From assembly GCA_965228625.1 (NCBI GenBank), contig OZ245829.1:4402001-4466000 (forward strand): a DNA stretch of 64,000 nt, in the 5' to 3' direction. Under the pieces are notes generated by a model. It made no database searches. It saw nothing but the letters and a program-made list of their open reading frames with translations, and was not told where the DNA came from. Positions 52,174-60,645 of this stretch are shown here, in pieces. A program made the position numbers and the translations under genes. Positions within the stretch are counted from its first letter, which is position 1, and every line of letters begins with the position of its first letter. Source of the stretch: UBA2767 sp965228625 (GTDB taxonomy: Bacteria > Pseudomonadota > Alphaproteobacteria > Rhizobiales > Methyloligellaceae).

Positions 52174-53229
52174 GTGACCGGACCGAACTTGCAAAGCGGG
52201 GGCAGCAGGCGGGCGCGAAAGGTTCGCGTGGGTCTGCAATCGGCTGTGGTGATCCTGGCGGCGGGTTTCGTCGTCTCGGCTCCAGCCGACGCGCAAGCGA
52301 ATTTGGGAACCTGGCTCAATACCGACAAGAAGGGCAAAATCGTACTCCAGGAGTGCGGTGAGGAAAGCCTGTGCGGCAAGATTGTTTGGCTCAAGGAGCC
52401 CAACGACGAGAAGGGTCAGCCCTGGCGCGACATTCTCAATCCCGACCCGTCACTGCGCGGTCGGCAGGTCGTCGGCATCGACGTGCTGCTCAACACCAAG
52501 AAGATCGCCCCCAGCACCTGGCAGGGTCAGATCTACGATCCGGAAGTCGGGAAAGTCTATTACCTGAAGCACCTCAAGGTGCACGAGGACAGGGTCGAGA
52601 TACGCGGCTGTCTGTCGAGCGGGTGGCCGTGCCGGACCAAGTATTGGACTAAGACGCAGCCCCTGAACCAGCCGGCGCCGGCCATGCAGGTCGCGAAGAA
52701 GCCGGCTGTCCAGACCGCTCCACCAGCCGCACCACGCGTTGCCCGGCCGGCGCCTCCGCCGGCACCACGGGTCGCAAGGCCGGCTCCGGTTCCGCCGCCG
52801 GCCGCCGCGCGTCCCGCTCCGGTACAACCGCAAGTGCAGGCGCGTGCACCACAGGTGCAGCAGCGGGCACAGCCTCGTCCTCAGGCCCAGCCGCGTCCAC
52901 AGGCCCGTCCGCCGGCACCGGCGCGCCGGACGGTTGCGCCACCTCCACCGCCGGCCGTCACGGCAGCGATCCCGCGCACGGGCGGATATCTGGTGCAGGT
53001 TGCAGCGCGGCAGAGCCAGAACGAGGCCCTGCGTGCATTCAGTGACCTGCAACGGCGCTACCCGCAATTGCTCGGTGGGCTGCGGCCCGAGGTTCTCCGC
53101 GCCGATCTTGGTCAGCGCGGTGTCTGGTATCGGGTTGGGGTCGGGCCGATGGCGCAGCAGAGTGCGGCCGTCAATTTCTGCCAGCGGTTGAAGTCCGCGG
53201 GGGCCGACTGCCTCATTCGTCGGCGTTAG
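52174..53229 (+). CDS. DUF2147-SPOR fusion protein, secreted
   Basis: A 351-residue protein with a GTG start and a signal peptide-like hydrophobic stretch (LQSAVVILAAGFVVSAPADAQA, about 22-43). Residues about 43-155 are a DUF2147 domain (NLGTWLNTDKKGKIVLQECG, LCGKIVWLKEP, IYDPEVGKVYYLKHLKV, LEIRGC-like and GWPCRTKYWTK). This is followed by a Pro/Ala/Gln/Arg-rich linker of about 110 residues and a C-terminal SPOR domain (GGYLVQVAARQSQNEALRAFSDLQRRYP...VGPMAQQSAAVNFCQRLKSAGADCLIRR). SPOR domains bind denuded glycan strands of septal peptidoglycan. Fusion to DUF2147 would place that domain at the division site (inference). It overlaps the convergent fadD by 17 bp. Confidence 0.85.
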   Translation: MTGPNLQSGGSRRARKVRVGLQSAVVILAAGFVVSAPADAQANLGTWLNTDKKGKIVLQECGEESLCGKIVWLKEPNDEKGQPWRDILNPDPSLRGRQVVGIDVLLNTKKIAPSTWQGQIYDPEVGKVYYLKHLKVHEDRVEIRGCLSSGWPCRTKYWTKTQPLNQPAPAMQVAKKPAVQTAPPAAPRVARPAPPPAPRVARPAPVPPPAAARPAPVQPQVQARAPQVQQRAQPRPQAQPRPQARPPAPARRTVAPPPPPAVTAAIPRTGGYLVQVAARQSQNEALRAFSDLQRRYPQLLGGLRPEVLRADLGQRGVWYRVGVGPMAQQSAAVNFCQRLKSAGADCLIRRR

Positions 53230-54949
53230 CGGTCGCGGCACGCTCCTCGCGCAGTTCCTTTTTCGACAGTTTGCCAATCATCGTTTTCGGCAACTCGTCG
53301 CGGAACTCGATATCGCGCGGCATTTCGATCTTGGAGATCTTCGGTTTCAGAAAGCTGAGGATCTCTTCGCGCGTCGCCGTATGCCCCTTGCGCAGCTTGA
53401 TGAAGGCGGCGGGAGCTTCGCCGCGATACTCGTCTTCCACGCCAATGACGGTGACTTCTTCGACCGCCGCATGCTGAATGATCGCTTCTTCGATCTGGCG
53501 CGGATAGATCTTGAATCCGGCCGCGTTGATCATGTCCTTGAGGCGGTCGACGATGAAGATGAAACCGTTCTCGTCCATGTAACCAACGTCGCCTGAACGG
53601 AAGTACTCACCGGTGAACGCATTCTTCGTCTCGTCCGGCTTTTGCCAGTAACCGGGCATGACCTGAGGGCCGGCGATACAGATTTCGCCGTTCTCGCCCA
53701 GGTCCATTTCCTTGGTCGGATCGTCAATGGAGCGGACCGAGATCATGGTCGCCGGCAAAGGCAGACCGATGGACCCTTCAACGGTGGACGTGTGCGGCGG
53801 ATTGCAAGTTGCGACCGGAGACGTCTCGCTCAACCCGTACCCCTCGACCAGGGCGCATCCGGAAACCTCCTCGAAGGCGCGCTTCACCTCAATCGGCAGG
53901 GCCGCACCACCGGAGATACAGAACTTCAGCGATGACAGGTCGAGAGACGCAGTCTTCGGATGGTGCAGAATGGCGTTGTAGATGGTCGGAACGCCCGGGA
54001 AGATCGTAGGCCGCGTCTTGGCAATCAGTTTCAGCGCTTCATCGATGTCGAAGCGCGGCATCAGAACCATTTCGTACCCGTTGGCGACGCCGAAATTCAG
54101 TACCGAGGTCATCGCAAAGACGTGGAACAGGGGAAGGATCGCCAGAATGCGCTCGTCGTCATCCAGCAAATTGGCGCACCATGCGTTTACCTGCTGGATG
54201 TTGACCGAGAGATTGGCGTGGGTGAGCATCGCGGCCTTCGGTATGCCGGTCGTGCCGCCCGTGTACTGAAGGACCGCGATGTCCTTGTCCGGGTCGATGT
54301 CGACCGGGGCCGGGTCCCCCCCATTGTCGAGAATGTTACGTTCTGAAATGATTCGTGATTGCAGCTTGGAGTTGTGCAGGCTGGCCAGATTCTTCGACTT
54401 CAGCAAGCGGAACAGCAGGCCCTTCACGGTGGTCAGCATGTCCGTGAACGAACAGACGATTACCTTCTCCAAAGTCCCGTCCGCAAGCAGGCCTTCCGCC
54501 TTTTCGAAAAGGACCGCGAGATCCAGCGTGACCAGCAAAGCCGTCTCGCTGTCCCGCAGTTGATGGTCCAGCTCCTCGGTCGTGTAGAGGGGATTGCAGT
54601 TCACGACGGTTCCGCCGGCTTTCAGAATGCCGAAATAGAAAATGACGTAGGCGGGACAGTTGGGGAGCAGCAGACCCACCTTGGTGCCCTTTTTGACGCC
54701 GATGTCCTGCAGGCCCTTCGCGCAACGGTCGACCAGTTTGCCGATTTCAGAATAAGTGATTGTTTTTCCGATAAAATATGTACAGGTCTTGTCCCCGCAT
54801 CGTTCAACGGTCCGCTCCAAAACGGCGTTCAGGGGCTCGGCCGGGAACTGTGCATCCCAGACCACACCCTCCGGATAGGCCTTGAGCCACGGGTGTGCAG
54901 GCTTGCGGGAGGATGATTGCTTCGCGGTCGTTTTGCGGGATTTTGTCAT
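53213..54949 (-). CDS. fadD: Long-chain acyl-CoA synthetase (FadD-type)
   Basis: A 578-residue AMP-forming ligase that activates fatty acids to acyl-CoA. It starts at MTKSRKTTAKQSSSRKPAHPW. AMP-binding motifs are LQYTGGTTGIPKAAMLTHANL (P-loop), GYGLSETSPVATCN and EYFRSGDVGYMDENGFIFIVDRLKDMINAAGFKIYPRQIEE (the hinge region). A Lys-rich C-terminus with the catalytic Lys region PKTMIGKLSKKELRE follows. The fold matches E. coli FadD, with a basic N-terminal extension. It is divergent from the acp-ketosynthase genes, with a 351-bp shared regulatory region. It could feed the beta-oxidation operon or prime the polyketide locus. Confidence 0.92.
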   Translation of the reverse strand: MTKSRKTTAKQSSSRKPAHPWLKAYPEGVVWDAQFPAEPLNAVLERTVERCGDKTCTYFIGKTITYSEIGKLVDRCAKGLQDIGVKKGTKVGLLLPNCPAYVIFYFGILKAGGTVVNCNPLYTTEELDHQLRDSETALLVTLDLAVLFEKAEGLLADGTLEKVIVCSFTDMLTTVKGLLFRLLKSKNLASLHNSKLQSRIISERNILDNGGDPAPVDIDPDKDIAVLQYTGGTTGIPKAAMLTHANLSVNIQQVNAWCANLLDDDERILAILPLFHVFAMTSVLNFGVANGYEMVLMPRFDIDEALKLIAKTRPTIFPGVPTIYNAILHHPKTASLDLSSLKFCISGGAALPIEVKRAFEEVSGCALVEGYGLSETSPVATCNPPHTSTVEGSIGLPLPATMISVRSIDDPTKEMDLGENGEICIAGPQVMPGYWQKPDETKNAFTGEYFRSGDVGYMDENGFIFIVDRLKDMINAAGFKIYPRQIEEAIIQHAAVEEVTVIGVEDEYRGEAPAAFIKLRKGHTATREEILSFLKPKISKIEMPRDIEFRDELPKTMIGKLSKKELREERAATANADE

Positions 54950-55300
54950 TGGCCGAATCGTCTGGCTTTCTGTATGCAACCCGGGGTCCGACGTGTGCGC
55001 CTCGAGAGCGGCACACGCGGTTCCGGACTGCGGTCGCCTTCCAACGGTTTGATCTTAACCCAAATATGCCTTCATCACTTGCAATTGTCGTTCAGGATGT
55101 CCAAATGGAGACGAAAAGCGAACGGGTTAGCCTGCGTGCCGGTGTTGATGCGACAGATTGTTTCATGTACGCGTCACCCTAGACTTAGTCCGAATTTAGG
55201 ACTAAGTGAACGCGCGGCTTGCCCAAACATACCGATTGCATTAGCAGTTTGGGAAATATGACGAAGCTCCGCCATCATACTACGGGGCAGGGAGAGCGAT
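54950..55300. other. Divergent regulatory region fadD / acp
   Basis: 351 bp without a supported gene. It contains an AT-richer segment and a perfect inverted repeat at 55183-55207 (see separate entry). The acp ribosome site is GGGAGAG near 55287-55295. The region probably drives fadD on one strand and acp-ketosynthase on the other. Only open frames shorter than 70 codons with no family signature occur here. Confidence 0.55.
55183..55207. promoter_or_regulatory. Perfect 9-bp inverted repeat, candidate operator
   Basis: ACTTAGTCC (55183-55191) and GGACTAAGT (55199-55207) are exact reverse complements separated by GAATTTA. They lie about 94 bp before the acp start codon and 233 bp before fadD's. 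Dyads of this form are typical of TetR- or MarR-type operators. No regulator gene is adjacent. Confidence 0.55.
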
Positions 55301-55570
55301 ATGGACGAAGTGGCCACCAAGATCATCGATATTCTCAAGAAGAATATGAAGGAGCCGTCCGACTCGATAGCGTTGGATACGCCTCTGACTGATCTTGACA
55401 TTGAATCTCTGGACCTCGCTGTCATCGTGTTCGATATCGAAGACACGTTTGGTATCGAGATTCCATACAACGCGAACGAAGAGGTCGAGGATTTCGCGAC
55501 GGTCGGCTCGGTCGTCGACAAGGTGAAATCCATCATTGCCGAAAGCAAGTCTTCCGGAGCCGCAGCTTAG
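55301..55570 (+). CDS. Acyl carrier protein
   Basis: An 89-residue acidic ACP. The phosphopantetheine attachment Ser is Ser36 in LTDLDIESLDLAVIVFDIEDTFGIEIPYN (canonical D-S-L replaced by E-S-L). Helices 1-4 follow the fold. It differs from housekeeping AcpP (DSLD/DSVE) and has an Ala/Ser-rich end. It is the first gene of a plus-strand pair with the ketosynthase (63-bp gap from its stop to the chosen ketosynthase start). This suggests a dedicated carrier for a specialised fatty acyl or polyketide chain rather than general lipid synthesis. Confidence 0.92.
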   Translation: MDEVATKIIDILKKNMKEPSDSIALDTPLTDLDIESLDLAVIVFDIEDTFGIEIPYNANEEVEDFATVGSVVDKVKSIIAESKSSGAAA

Positions 55571-55633
55571 CAACGACTGGGCACACACCGCGCTCGCGGA
55601 TCATGTGTGCAGTCCAATTACATTCTCAGATAT

Positions 55634-56872
55634 ATGGCACAGCCTAAGGATCGCAGGCGCGTCGTAGTGACCGGCCAAGGTGTGGTTTCATCGGTCGGGA
55701 TCGGGCAGGACGCTTTTTGGAGCGCGCTCAAAAAGGGCGAGTGCGGGATCGGCGAGGTACAGCTCTTCCCGACCGACGAGCTCTACATCACCATCGCCGG
55801 CGAGGTGAACGACTTCGATCCGAAGGAACGCTGCCAGTCCAAGCAGTTCCTGCTGGCCGACCGGTATTCGCAGTTCGCCGGTTGTGCCGCGGACGAGGCC
55901 GTTAAGCAGTCGGGCGTGGATTTCCCGCTCAATGGCGACGAGTCGTATCGCGCCGCCTGCATCATCGGATCGGGCATCGGTGGCATCACCACCATGGAGG
56001 GATCCTACAAGGCCCTGTTTGAGGAGAAGAAGCGGGCCACGCATCCGCTGACGCTCCTGAAGACCATCGGCTCGTCCGCTGCCGCCCATGTCAGCATCGA
56101 GTACGGCATTACGGGTCCGTGTTTCGGTGTCGTGAGTGCGTGTTCCACCGCGCCGCATTCCATCGGGGTCGTCTACCGGATGATCCGCGAAGGTCTGTGC
56201 GATCTCGGAATCGGTGGGGCCGCGGAGGCATCGCTCAATTGGGGGACCACACGGGCTTGGCAGGCCATGCGTGTGCTCAGCCCGGACGGACTGTTCCCGT
56301 TCGCCAAGAACCGGAACGGCACCGTTCTCGGTGAAGGCGCGGGTGTGTTCGTGCTTGAAGAGTATGAGTATGCCAAGGCCCGCGGTGCCAACATCCTTGC
56401 CGAGATCGTCGGTTACGGGATGACGTCGGATGCGGCGGACATGGTCAACCCGTCTATCGAGGGTGCCTCGAGCGCAATGCAGATCGCGCTCGACGATGCC
56501 GGTCTCTCGCCAGGCGAGATTGATTACATCAATGCGCACGGGACCGCGACGGCCGTGAACGACGTGAACGAAACCCGTGCGATCCGGCGCGTCTTCGGCA
56601 ACGCCGCCAACAACCTCTCGATTTCGTCGACCAAGTCGATGCATGGCCATTGCCTCGGCGCGGGAGGCGGCGTTGAAGCCGTCGCCGCGATCAAGTCGAT
56701 TGAGGAGAACATCGTTCCGCCGACCATCGGCTACGAGGAGCCGGACCCGGAATGCGACCTCGACTACACGCCCAATGAGGCCCGCGAGCGCGAGGTGACA
56801 TACGCCATGTCGAACTCGTTTGCCTTCGGCGGGCTCAATGCTGTTCTGATTTTCGGGCCGTCCCCGGCGTAG
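55634..56872 (+). CDS. Beta-ketoacyl-ACP synthase (KAS II/NodE-like)
   Basis: A 412-residue condensing enzyme starting MAQPKDRRRVVVTGQGVVSSVG; an in-frame start nine codons earlier is possible. The catalytic triad is complete. The nucleophile Cys170 (numbered from this start) is in VSACSTAPHS, and His residues lie in NAHGTATAVND and STKSMHGHCLGAGG. FALGGLN-like SFAFGGLNAVLIF is at the end. It resembles FabF/NodE-type enzymes, and one is required in the FAS core, so this copy beside its own ACP is probably an accessory one. It overlaps the convergent methyltransferase gene by 38 bp. Confidence 0.92.
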   Translation: MAQPKDRRRVVVTGQGVVSSVGIGQDAFWSALKKGECGIGEVQLFPTDELYITIAGEVNDFDPKERCQSKQFLLADRYSQFAGCAADEAVKQSGVDFPLNGDESYRAACIIGSGIGGITTMEGSYKALFEEKKRATHPLTLLKTIGSSAAAHVSIEYGITGPCFGVVSACSTAPHSIGVVYRMIREGLCDLGIGGAAEASLNWGTTRAWQAMRVLSPDGLFPFAKNRNGTVLGEGAGVFVLEEYEYAKARGANILAEIVGYGMTSDAADMVNPSIEGASSAMQIALDDAGLSPGEIDYINAHGTATAVNDVNETRAIRRVFGNAANNLSISSTKSMHGHCLGAGGGVEAVAAIKSIEENIVPPTIGYEEPDPECDLDYTPNEAREREVTYAMSNSFAFGGLNAVLIFGPSPA

Positions 56873-57389
56873 CGCCGGTCGCATCGCCCCCGGCACGCCT
56901 GTCGGCGATCGCCGCATCTTCCAGCAATATCTTGTAATGCAGCACCGCGGCCCAGATCGCGGTCATGATGAGCGCGAAACCCCAGGCGCCAAACGCGAGC
57001 GGTAACAGCAGGGTCTCAATCAGCGTGACGGCATAGTTCGGGTGGCGGGTAAACCGATACGGGCCGTGCGTCACGACGGGCGCGGTGTCGAGAGTGATGA
57101 TGCGGTGCGTCCAGTACCGTCCGAGCGAAGCGATGATCCAATAGCGGACACCCTGCAACATCACGTATAGCACCAGCAACGGCCAGTAGACCGGTGCGCT
57201 CGGCGATATCAGCAGAAAGATCCCGGCGATCCATCCCAGATGGGCGGTGGCGACGACGGGATAATACTGCGCTCCCACCTCGCGGGCGCCCTCCGCCAGC
57301 AGCCGCTTGGTATTGGCGGCGGAGTAGATCTCTTCCAGGCCGCGCTGCGCGAGCAGCAGCAAGGCCACGATTTGTGCGATTCCAAACAT
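56835..57389 (-). CDS. Isoprenylcysteine carboxyl methyltransferase-family (ICMT) protein
   Basis: A 184-residue membrane protein with about five helices. The ICMT signature near the C-terminus is THGPYRFTRHPNYAVTLIETLLLPLAFGAWGFALI (R-H-P-x-Y), which binds SAM, followed by a cytosolic Glu-rich end (YKILLEDAAIADRR). In Bacillus and other bacteria such a gene sits next to a type III PKS (BpsB beside BpsA) and O-methylates alkylpyrones or alkylresorcinols. Here it follows the type III PKS by 8 bp on the same strand, which supports the same role. Confidence 0.88.
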   Translation of the reverse strand: MFGIAQIVALLLLAQRGLEEIYSAANTKRLLAEGAREVGAQYYPVVATAHLGWIAGIFLLISPSAPVYWPLLVLYVMLQGVRYWIIASLGRYWTHRIITLDTAPVVTHGPYRFTRHPNYAVTLIETLLLPLAFGAWGFALIMTAIWAAVLHYKILLEDAAIADRRAGGDATGATPGTARKSEQH

Positions 57390-57397
57390 GGCGAGGA

Positions 57398-58504
57398 CTA
57401 TGTCCGCGAAAGGTCGATCAGTGCAAACGAAACCGTGAATCCGGGCCCGAATGCGATCATCAGATGTGGCCCGTGACGGCGCGTCGCCACGGTCCGGTCG
57501 AGGACAAACAGCACGGTTGGCGAGGACATGTTGCCGTAGTCGCGCAGAACGTCCCAGGAATGCGCCAATGCGTCATCGTCAAGGTCGAGCGCATCGGTGA
57601 TGGCATCGATGACTTTGCGACCGCCCGGGTGCGCAACGAGCCCCGCCAGGTCTGCGAACCCGTATCCATGCTTTGCGAGAAACGTCTCCGCGGCCGAACG
57701 CAGGCCGCTTCGGGCGAATTGGGGGATCCTCGTGCTCATGACCACACCGAAACCATCCTGCTCGATGGACCAGCCCATCATGTCGAGCGTATCCGGCCAG
57801 TTGTACTCACCGACCGCAAGTATGTTCCCGATGCCCGGCGATTCATTTCGGTCATGGCCATTGGCCTTCACGAGCAGCGCTGCCGCTCCGTCGCCGAACA
57901 GAGCGGTCGAGATGTAGTTGAGCTTGTTTTCGTCATCCTGCCGGAAGCTGAGCGTGCAAAGTTCCACGCAGAGCATCAGGACATATTGGTCATCCAGAGT
58001 GGTTGCGAGACGCGCGGCGCGCGCCATCCCGGAGACGCCGCCGGCGCAGCCGAGCCCGAAGACGGGCAGGCGTTCCGTCGTGGGATCAAGCTGGAGACGG
58101 TGAAGGAGTCTGGCGTCGAGAGTCGGAACGCTCAACCCCGTCGTCGATACGGTCACAATGGCGCCGATCTCGTCTGGCCGGGCGCCTGCCTTCTCCATGG
58201 CTTCCCGCGCCGCCCGCTCCAACAGGTCCAGTGCAGCCTCCTCGAAAACCGCGTTTCGGTCGACCCAGTCATGCGGTTCGAAGAACCATTCGAGCGGTAC
58301 GCAGGAGTGACGATGCGCGATACCTGTATTCGTGAACACGCTCTCAAGATGCTCAAGCTCGGGAAAGATCCGGCGCGCGTGTGCGCAGACCTCATCCTGA
58401 GAATAGCCGTGCGATGGAACGGCAGTGGCAAGGGACGTCAATTCTACGTCAAGCCGATTGACTGGTCTGACAGTCAGCTCACTATCCGGAGTACGTCGTA
58501 ACAT
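57398..58504 (-). CDS. Type III polyketide synthase (chalcone-synthase-like)
   Basis: A 368-residue ketosynthase that extends an acyl-CoA starter with malonyl-CoA and cyclises the chain. The catalytic triad is complete: Cys153 in VFGLGCAGGVSG, His292 in GLVAHPGGRKV and Asn325 in DYGNMSSPT. The GFGPG-loop variant is AFGPGF. It is of bacterial BpsA/ArsB-like type. FadD and acyl-CoA dehydrogenase genes nearby could set starter supply, and long-chain starters giving alkylpyrones or alkylresorcinols are typical for this type. It forms an operon with the ICMT gene. The start MLRRTPDSELTV is followed by the conserved N-terminus (ELTSLATAVPSHGYSQDEV). Confidence 0.92.
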   Translation of the reverse strand: MLRRTPDSELTVRPVNRLDVELTSLATAVPSHGYSQDEVCAHARRIFPELEHLESVFTNTGIAHRHSCVPLEWFFEPHDWVDRNAVFEEAALDLLERAAREAMEKAGARPDEIGAIVTVSTTGLSVPTLDARLLHRLQLDPTTERLPVFGLGCAGGVSGMARAARLATTLDDQYVLMLCVELCTLSFRQDDENKLNYISTALFGDGAAALLVKANGHDRNESPGIGNILAVGEYNWPDTLDMMGWSIEQDGFGVVMSTRIPQFARSGLRSAAETFLAKHGYGFADLAGLVAHPGGRKVIDAITDALDLDDDALAHSWDVLRDYGNMSSPTVLFVLDRTVATRRHGPHLMIAFGPGFTVSFALIDLSRT

Positions 58505-58621
58505 AATTAACTTAACCCCCTAATCTGGCCGTCAAACTGCCCGCACCTGCTGCGCTGCCAGTCCGGTATAAGTGTGTTATGGGTCAATTTTGTGCACGCA
58601 AATCACAATCAGGAGAGGTCA

Positions 58622-58993
58622 TTGAGCGAAGTCAGGATAACCGCCGGCGGCATCACCATCCGCGTTGAGGTTCTCGAGACGCCAACGGCGCAGGCCATCC
58701 TCGGCGCCGTCCCGTTTCAATCGAGCGCCCAGACCTGGGGCGAGGAGGTGTATTTTTCGACCCCCGTGAGCGTGGCGCGCGAGGCGAACGCCCGCGATGT
58801 TGTCGAGCCGGGAGAAATCGCGTTCTGGCCGGATGGAAACGCGATCGCGATCGGCTTCGGCCGCACCCCGATCTCGCACGATGACGAGACGCGGCTTGCC
58901 AGCCCGTGCAACATCTGGGGCCGGGCCCTCGATGATGTGCGCGCGCTCTCGGCGGTGAACCCCGGCGATGCGATCACGGTCGAGACCGACTAG
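58622..58993 (+). CDS. Cyclophilin-like fold protein (TM1367/DUF369-like)
   Basis: A 123-residue protein with a TTG start. AGGAGAGG precedes the TTG by about four bases, and an upstream ATG frame has no ribosome site and no homology. Family parts are TPTAQAILGAVPFQSSAQTWGEEVYFSTPV, DVVEPGEIAFWPDGNAIAIGFGRTPIS and the ending SPCNIWGRALDDVRALSAVNPGDAITVE. The fold is beta-barrel, like cyclophilin, but the catalytic Arg of prolyl isomerases is not apparent, so enzyme activity is uncertain. I am fairly, not fully, sure of the family name. It is convergent with radC. Confidence 0.75.
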   Translation: MSEVRITAGGITIRVEVLETPTAQAILGAVPFQSSAQTWGEEVYFSTPVSVAREANARDVVEPGEIAFWPDGNAIAIGFGRTPISHDDETRLASPCNIWGRALDDVRALSAVNPGDAITVETD

Positions 58994-59012
58994 ATATACC
59001 TGTTTCTTCACG

Positions 59013-59705
59013 TCAGATCAGATCCAGATCGCGCAGGCTGGCGTGGCCATCCTTGCCGACGATGATGTGGTCATGGATGACGATCCCGAGCGACTTGGCC
59101 GCGTCGGCAATCTGTCTGGTCATGTCGATGTCCATGCGCGACGGGGTCGGGTCGCCGGAGGGATGGTTGTGGACGAGGATGATCGCCGTGGCCGAAAGTT
59201 CGAGCGCCCGCTTGACCACTTCGCGCACATAAACCGGCGTGTGATCGACCGTTCCCTCCTGCTGCACTTCGTCGGCGATGATGTGATTGCGCTTGTCGAG
59301 GAACAGGATGCGGAACTGCTCCTTGTCGGCGAAAGCCATCGCGGCGCGACAGTAGGCGAGGACCGCCGACCAGGAGTCGAGCACAGGGCGTTCCATCACT
59401 TCGCCTCTCATGAAACGCAGAGCGGCGCTGTGAATCAGCTTGAGCTCTGTAATGACGGCGTCGCCGACGCCGGAGACCTCGGCAAGCCGTGTTTCCGGAG
59501 CGCTGACCGTTTCCGCGAAAGAGCCGAAGGTGCCGATCAGGCGCTTGGCCAGGGGTTTCGTGTCCTGCCGCTGCAAAGCGCGGAACAGAACAAGCTCAAG
59601 CAACTCGTAGTCGGGGAGCGCATCTCCGCCGCCATCGCGAAAGCGTTGCCGCAGCCGGCTGCGATGGCCGACAAAATCCGATTTCACGGTGTCCTTGGAG
59701 GACAT
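59013..59705 (-). CDS. radC: RadC-family (JAB/MPN) protein
   Basis: A 230-residue protein. The N-terminal helix-hairpin-helix region has FAETVSAPETRLAEVSGVGDAVITELKLI. The C-terminal JAMM domain has VHNHPSGDPTPSRMDIDMT, the zinc motif H-x-H-x7-S-x2-D, and EVQQEGTVDHTPVYVREVVKRAL ahead of it. Its role in DNA repair is unsettled, although the name RadC is kept; a metalloprotease-like fold is certain. It is 7 bp downstream of map, so probably co-transcribed. Confidence 0.93.
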   Translation of the reverse strand: MSSKDTVKSDFVGHRSRLRQRFRDGGGDALPDYELLELVLFRALQRQDTKPLAKRLIGTFGSFAETVSAPETRLAEVSGVGDAVITELKLIHSAALRFMRGEVMERPVLDSWSAVLAYCRAAMAFADKEQFRILFLDKRNHIIADEVQQEGTVDHTPVYVREVVKRALELSATAIILVHNHPSGDPTPSRMDIDMTRQIADAAKSLGIVIHDHIIVGKDGHASLRDLDLI

Positions 59706-59712
59706 GCCTGGT

Positions 59713-60534
59713 TCAGGCAGGGTCGTAGGGCGGCTGATGCAAACCTGCGGGCGAGATGGTGAAGACCTCGACGCCGGTATCGGTGACCCCGACCGTATGC
59801 TCGAACTGGGCGGACAGGGAGCGGTCGCGCGTCACCGCGGTCCAGCCGTCGGATTTGATTTTGACCTGGGGCTTGCCGAGATTGATCATCGGCTCGATCG
59901 TGAACAGCATCCCCGGCTGCAGTTCGATGCCTTCGCCAGCGCGGCCGTAGTGAAGCACGTTCGGGCGGTCGTGGAAGACCTGACCGATCCCGTGTCCGCA
60001 GAAGTCGCGTACCACGCTGCACCGCTCGCCCTCCGCGAAAGACTGGATGGCCGCGCCGATGTCACCAATATGCCTGCCGGGCGCGACCGCATTGACGCCG
60101 CGCATCAGCGCTTCATAGGTCACCGCGATCAGCCGTTCCGCGGCGCGCGAGATCTTGCCCACCGGATACATCCTGCTCGAATCGCCGTGCCAGCCATCAA
60201 CGATCAGGGTGACGTCGATATTCAGGATATCGCCGTCGCGAAGAATGCGCGGTCCCGGAATGCCGTGGCAGACGACGTGGTTGAGGGACGTGCAGATCGA
60301 TTTGGTGAAACCGCGATAGTTGAGCGGTGCCGGAATTGCGCCATGATCCATGGCGTATTCGTAAACCAGGTCGTCGAGTGATTCGGTCGTGATGCCTGGT
60401 TTGACTTCCTTCACGAGCATGTCGAGCGCGCGCGCGGTGAGCTGTCCGGCGCGCCGCATGCCCTCGAATGCCTCGCCGCCATGAAGCTTTATCTTGGCGT
60501 CGAGCCCCTTGGTGTATGCGATTTCAAGGTTCAC
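59713..60534 (-). CDS. map: Type I methionine aminopeptidase
   Basis: A 273-residue dimetal hydrolase that removes the N-terminal Met. The metal ligands are Asp in GDILNIDVTLIVDGWHGDSSRMY, the next Asp in that stretch, His in DFCGHGIGQVFHD, and Glu in GMLFTIEPMIN and QFEHTVGVTD. DRSLSAQFEHTV is the last conserved block. It starts MNLEIAYTKGLDAKIKLHGGEAFEGM. It lacks a zinc-finger extension, as usual in bacteria. It is the upstream member of the map-radC pair. Confidence 0.95.
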   Translation of the reverse strand: MNLEIAYTKGLDAKIKLHGGEAFEGMRRAGQLTARALDMLVKEVKPGITTESLDDLVYEYAMDHGAIPAPLNYRGFTKSICTSLNHVVCHGIPGPRILRDGDILNIDVTLIVDGWHGDSSRMYPVGKISRAAERLIAVTYEALMRGVNAVAPGRHIGDIGAAIQSFAEGERCSVVRDFCGHGIGQVFHDRPNVLHYGRAGEGIELQPGMLFTIEPMINLGKPQVKIKSDGWTAVTRDRSLSAQFEHTVGVTDTGVEVFTISPAGLHQPPYDPA

Positions 60535-60645
60535 GTTCAGGTCCGCTCAGTTGAAGGACTGTTCCAACACGAGACTTAAGGTCTCTTGCAGTAAGTCGCA
60601 ACACTTCACAGCACATGGAACTCCGGTTGTGGGGAAAAAATGCAC

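Noticed and set aside
60571..60585. Dyad GAGAC-TTAAG-GTCTC between map and sfsA as a terminator or operator
   Set aside because: Short arms and no T-tract; not distinguishable from chance.
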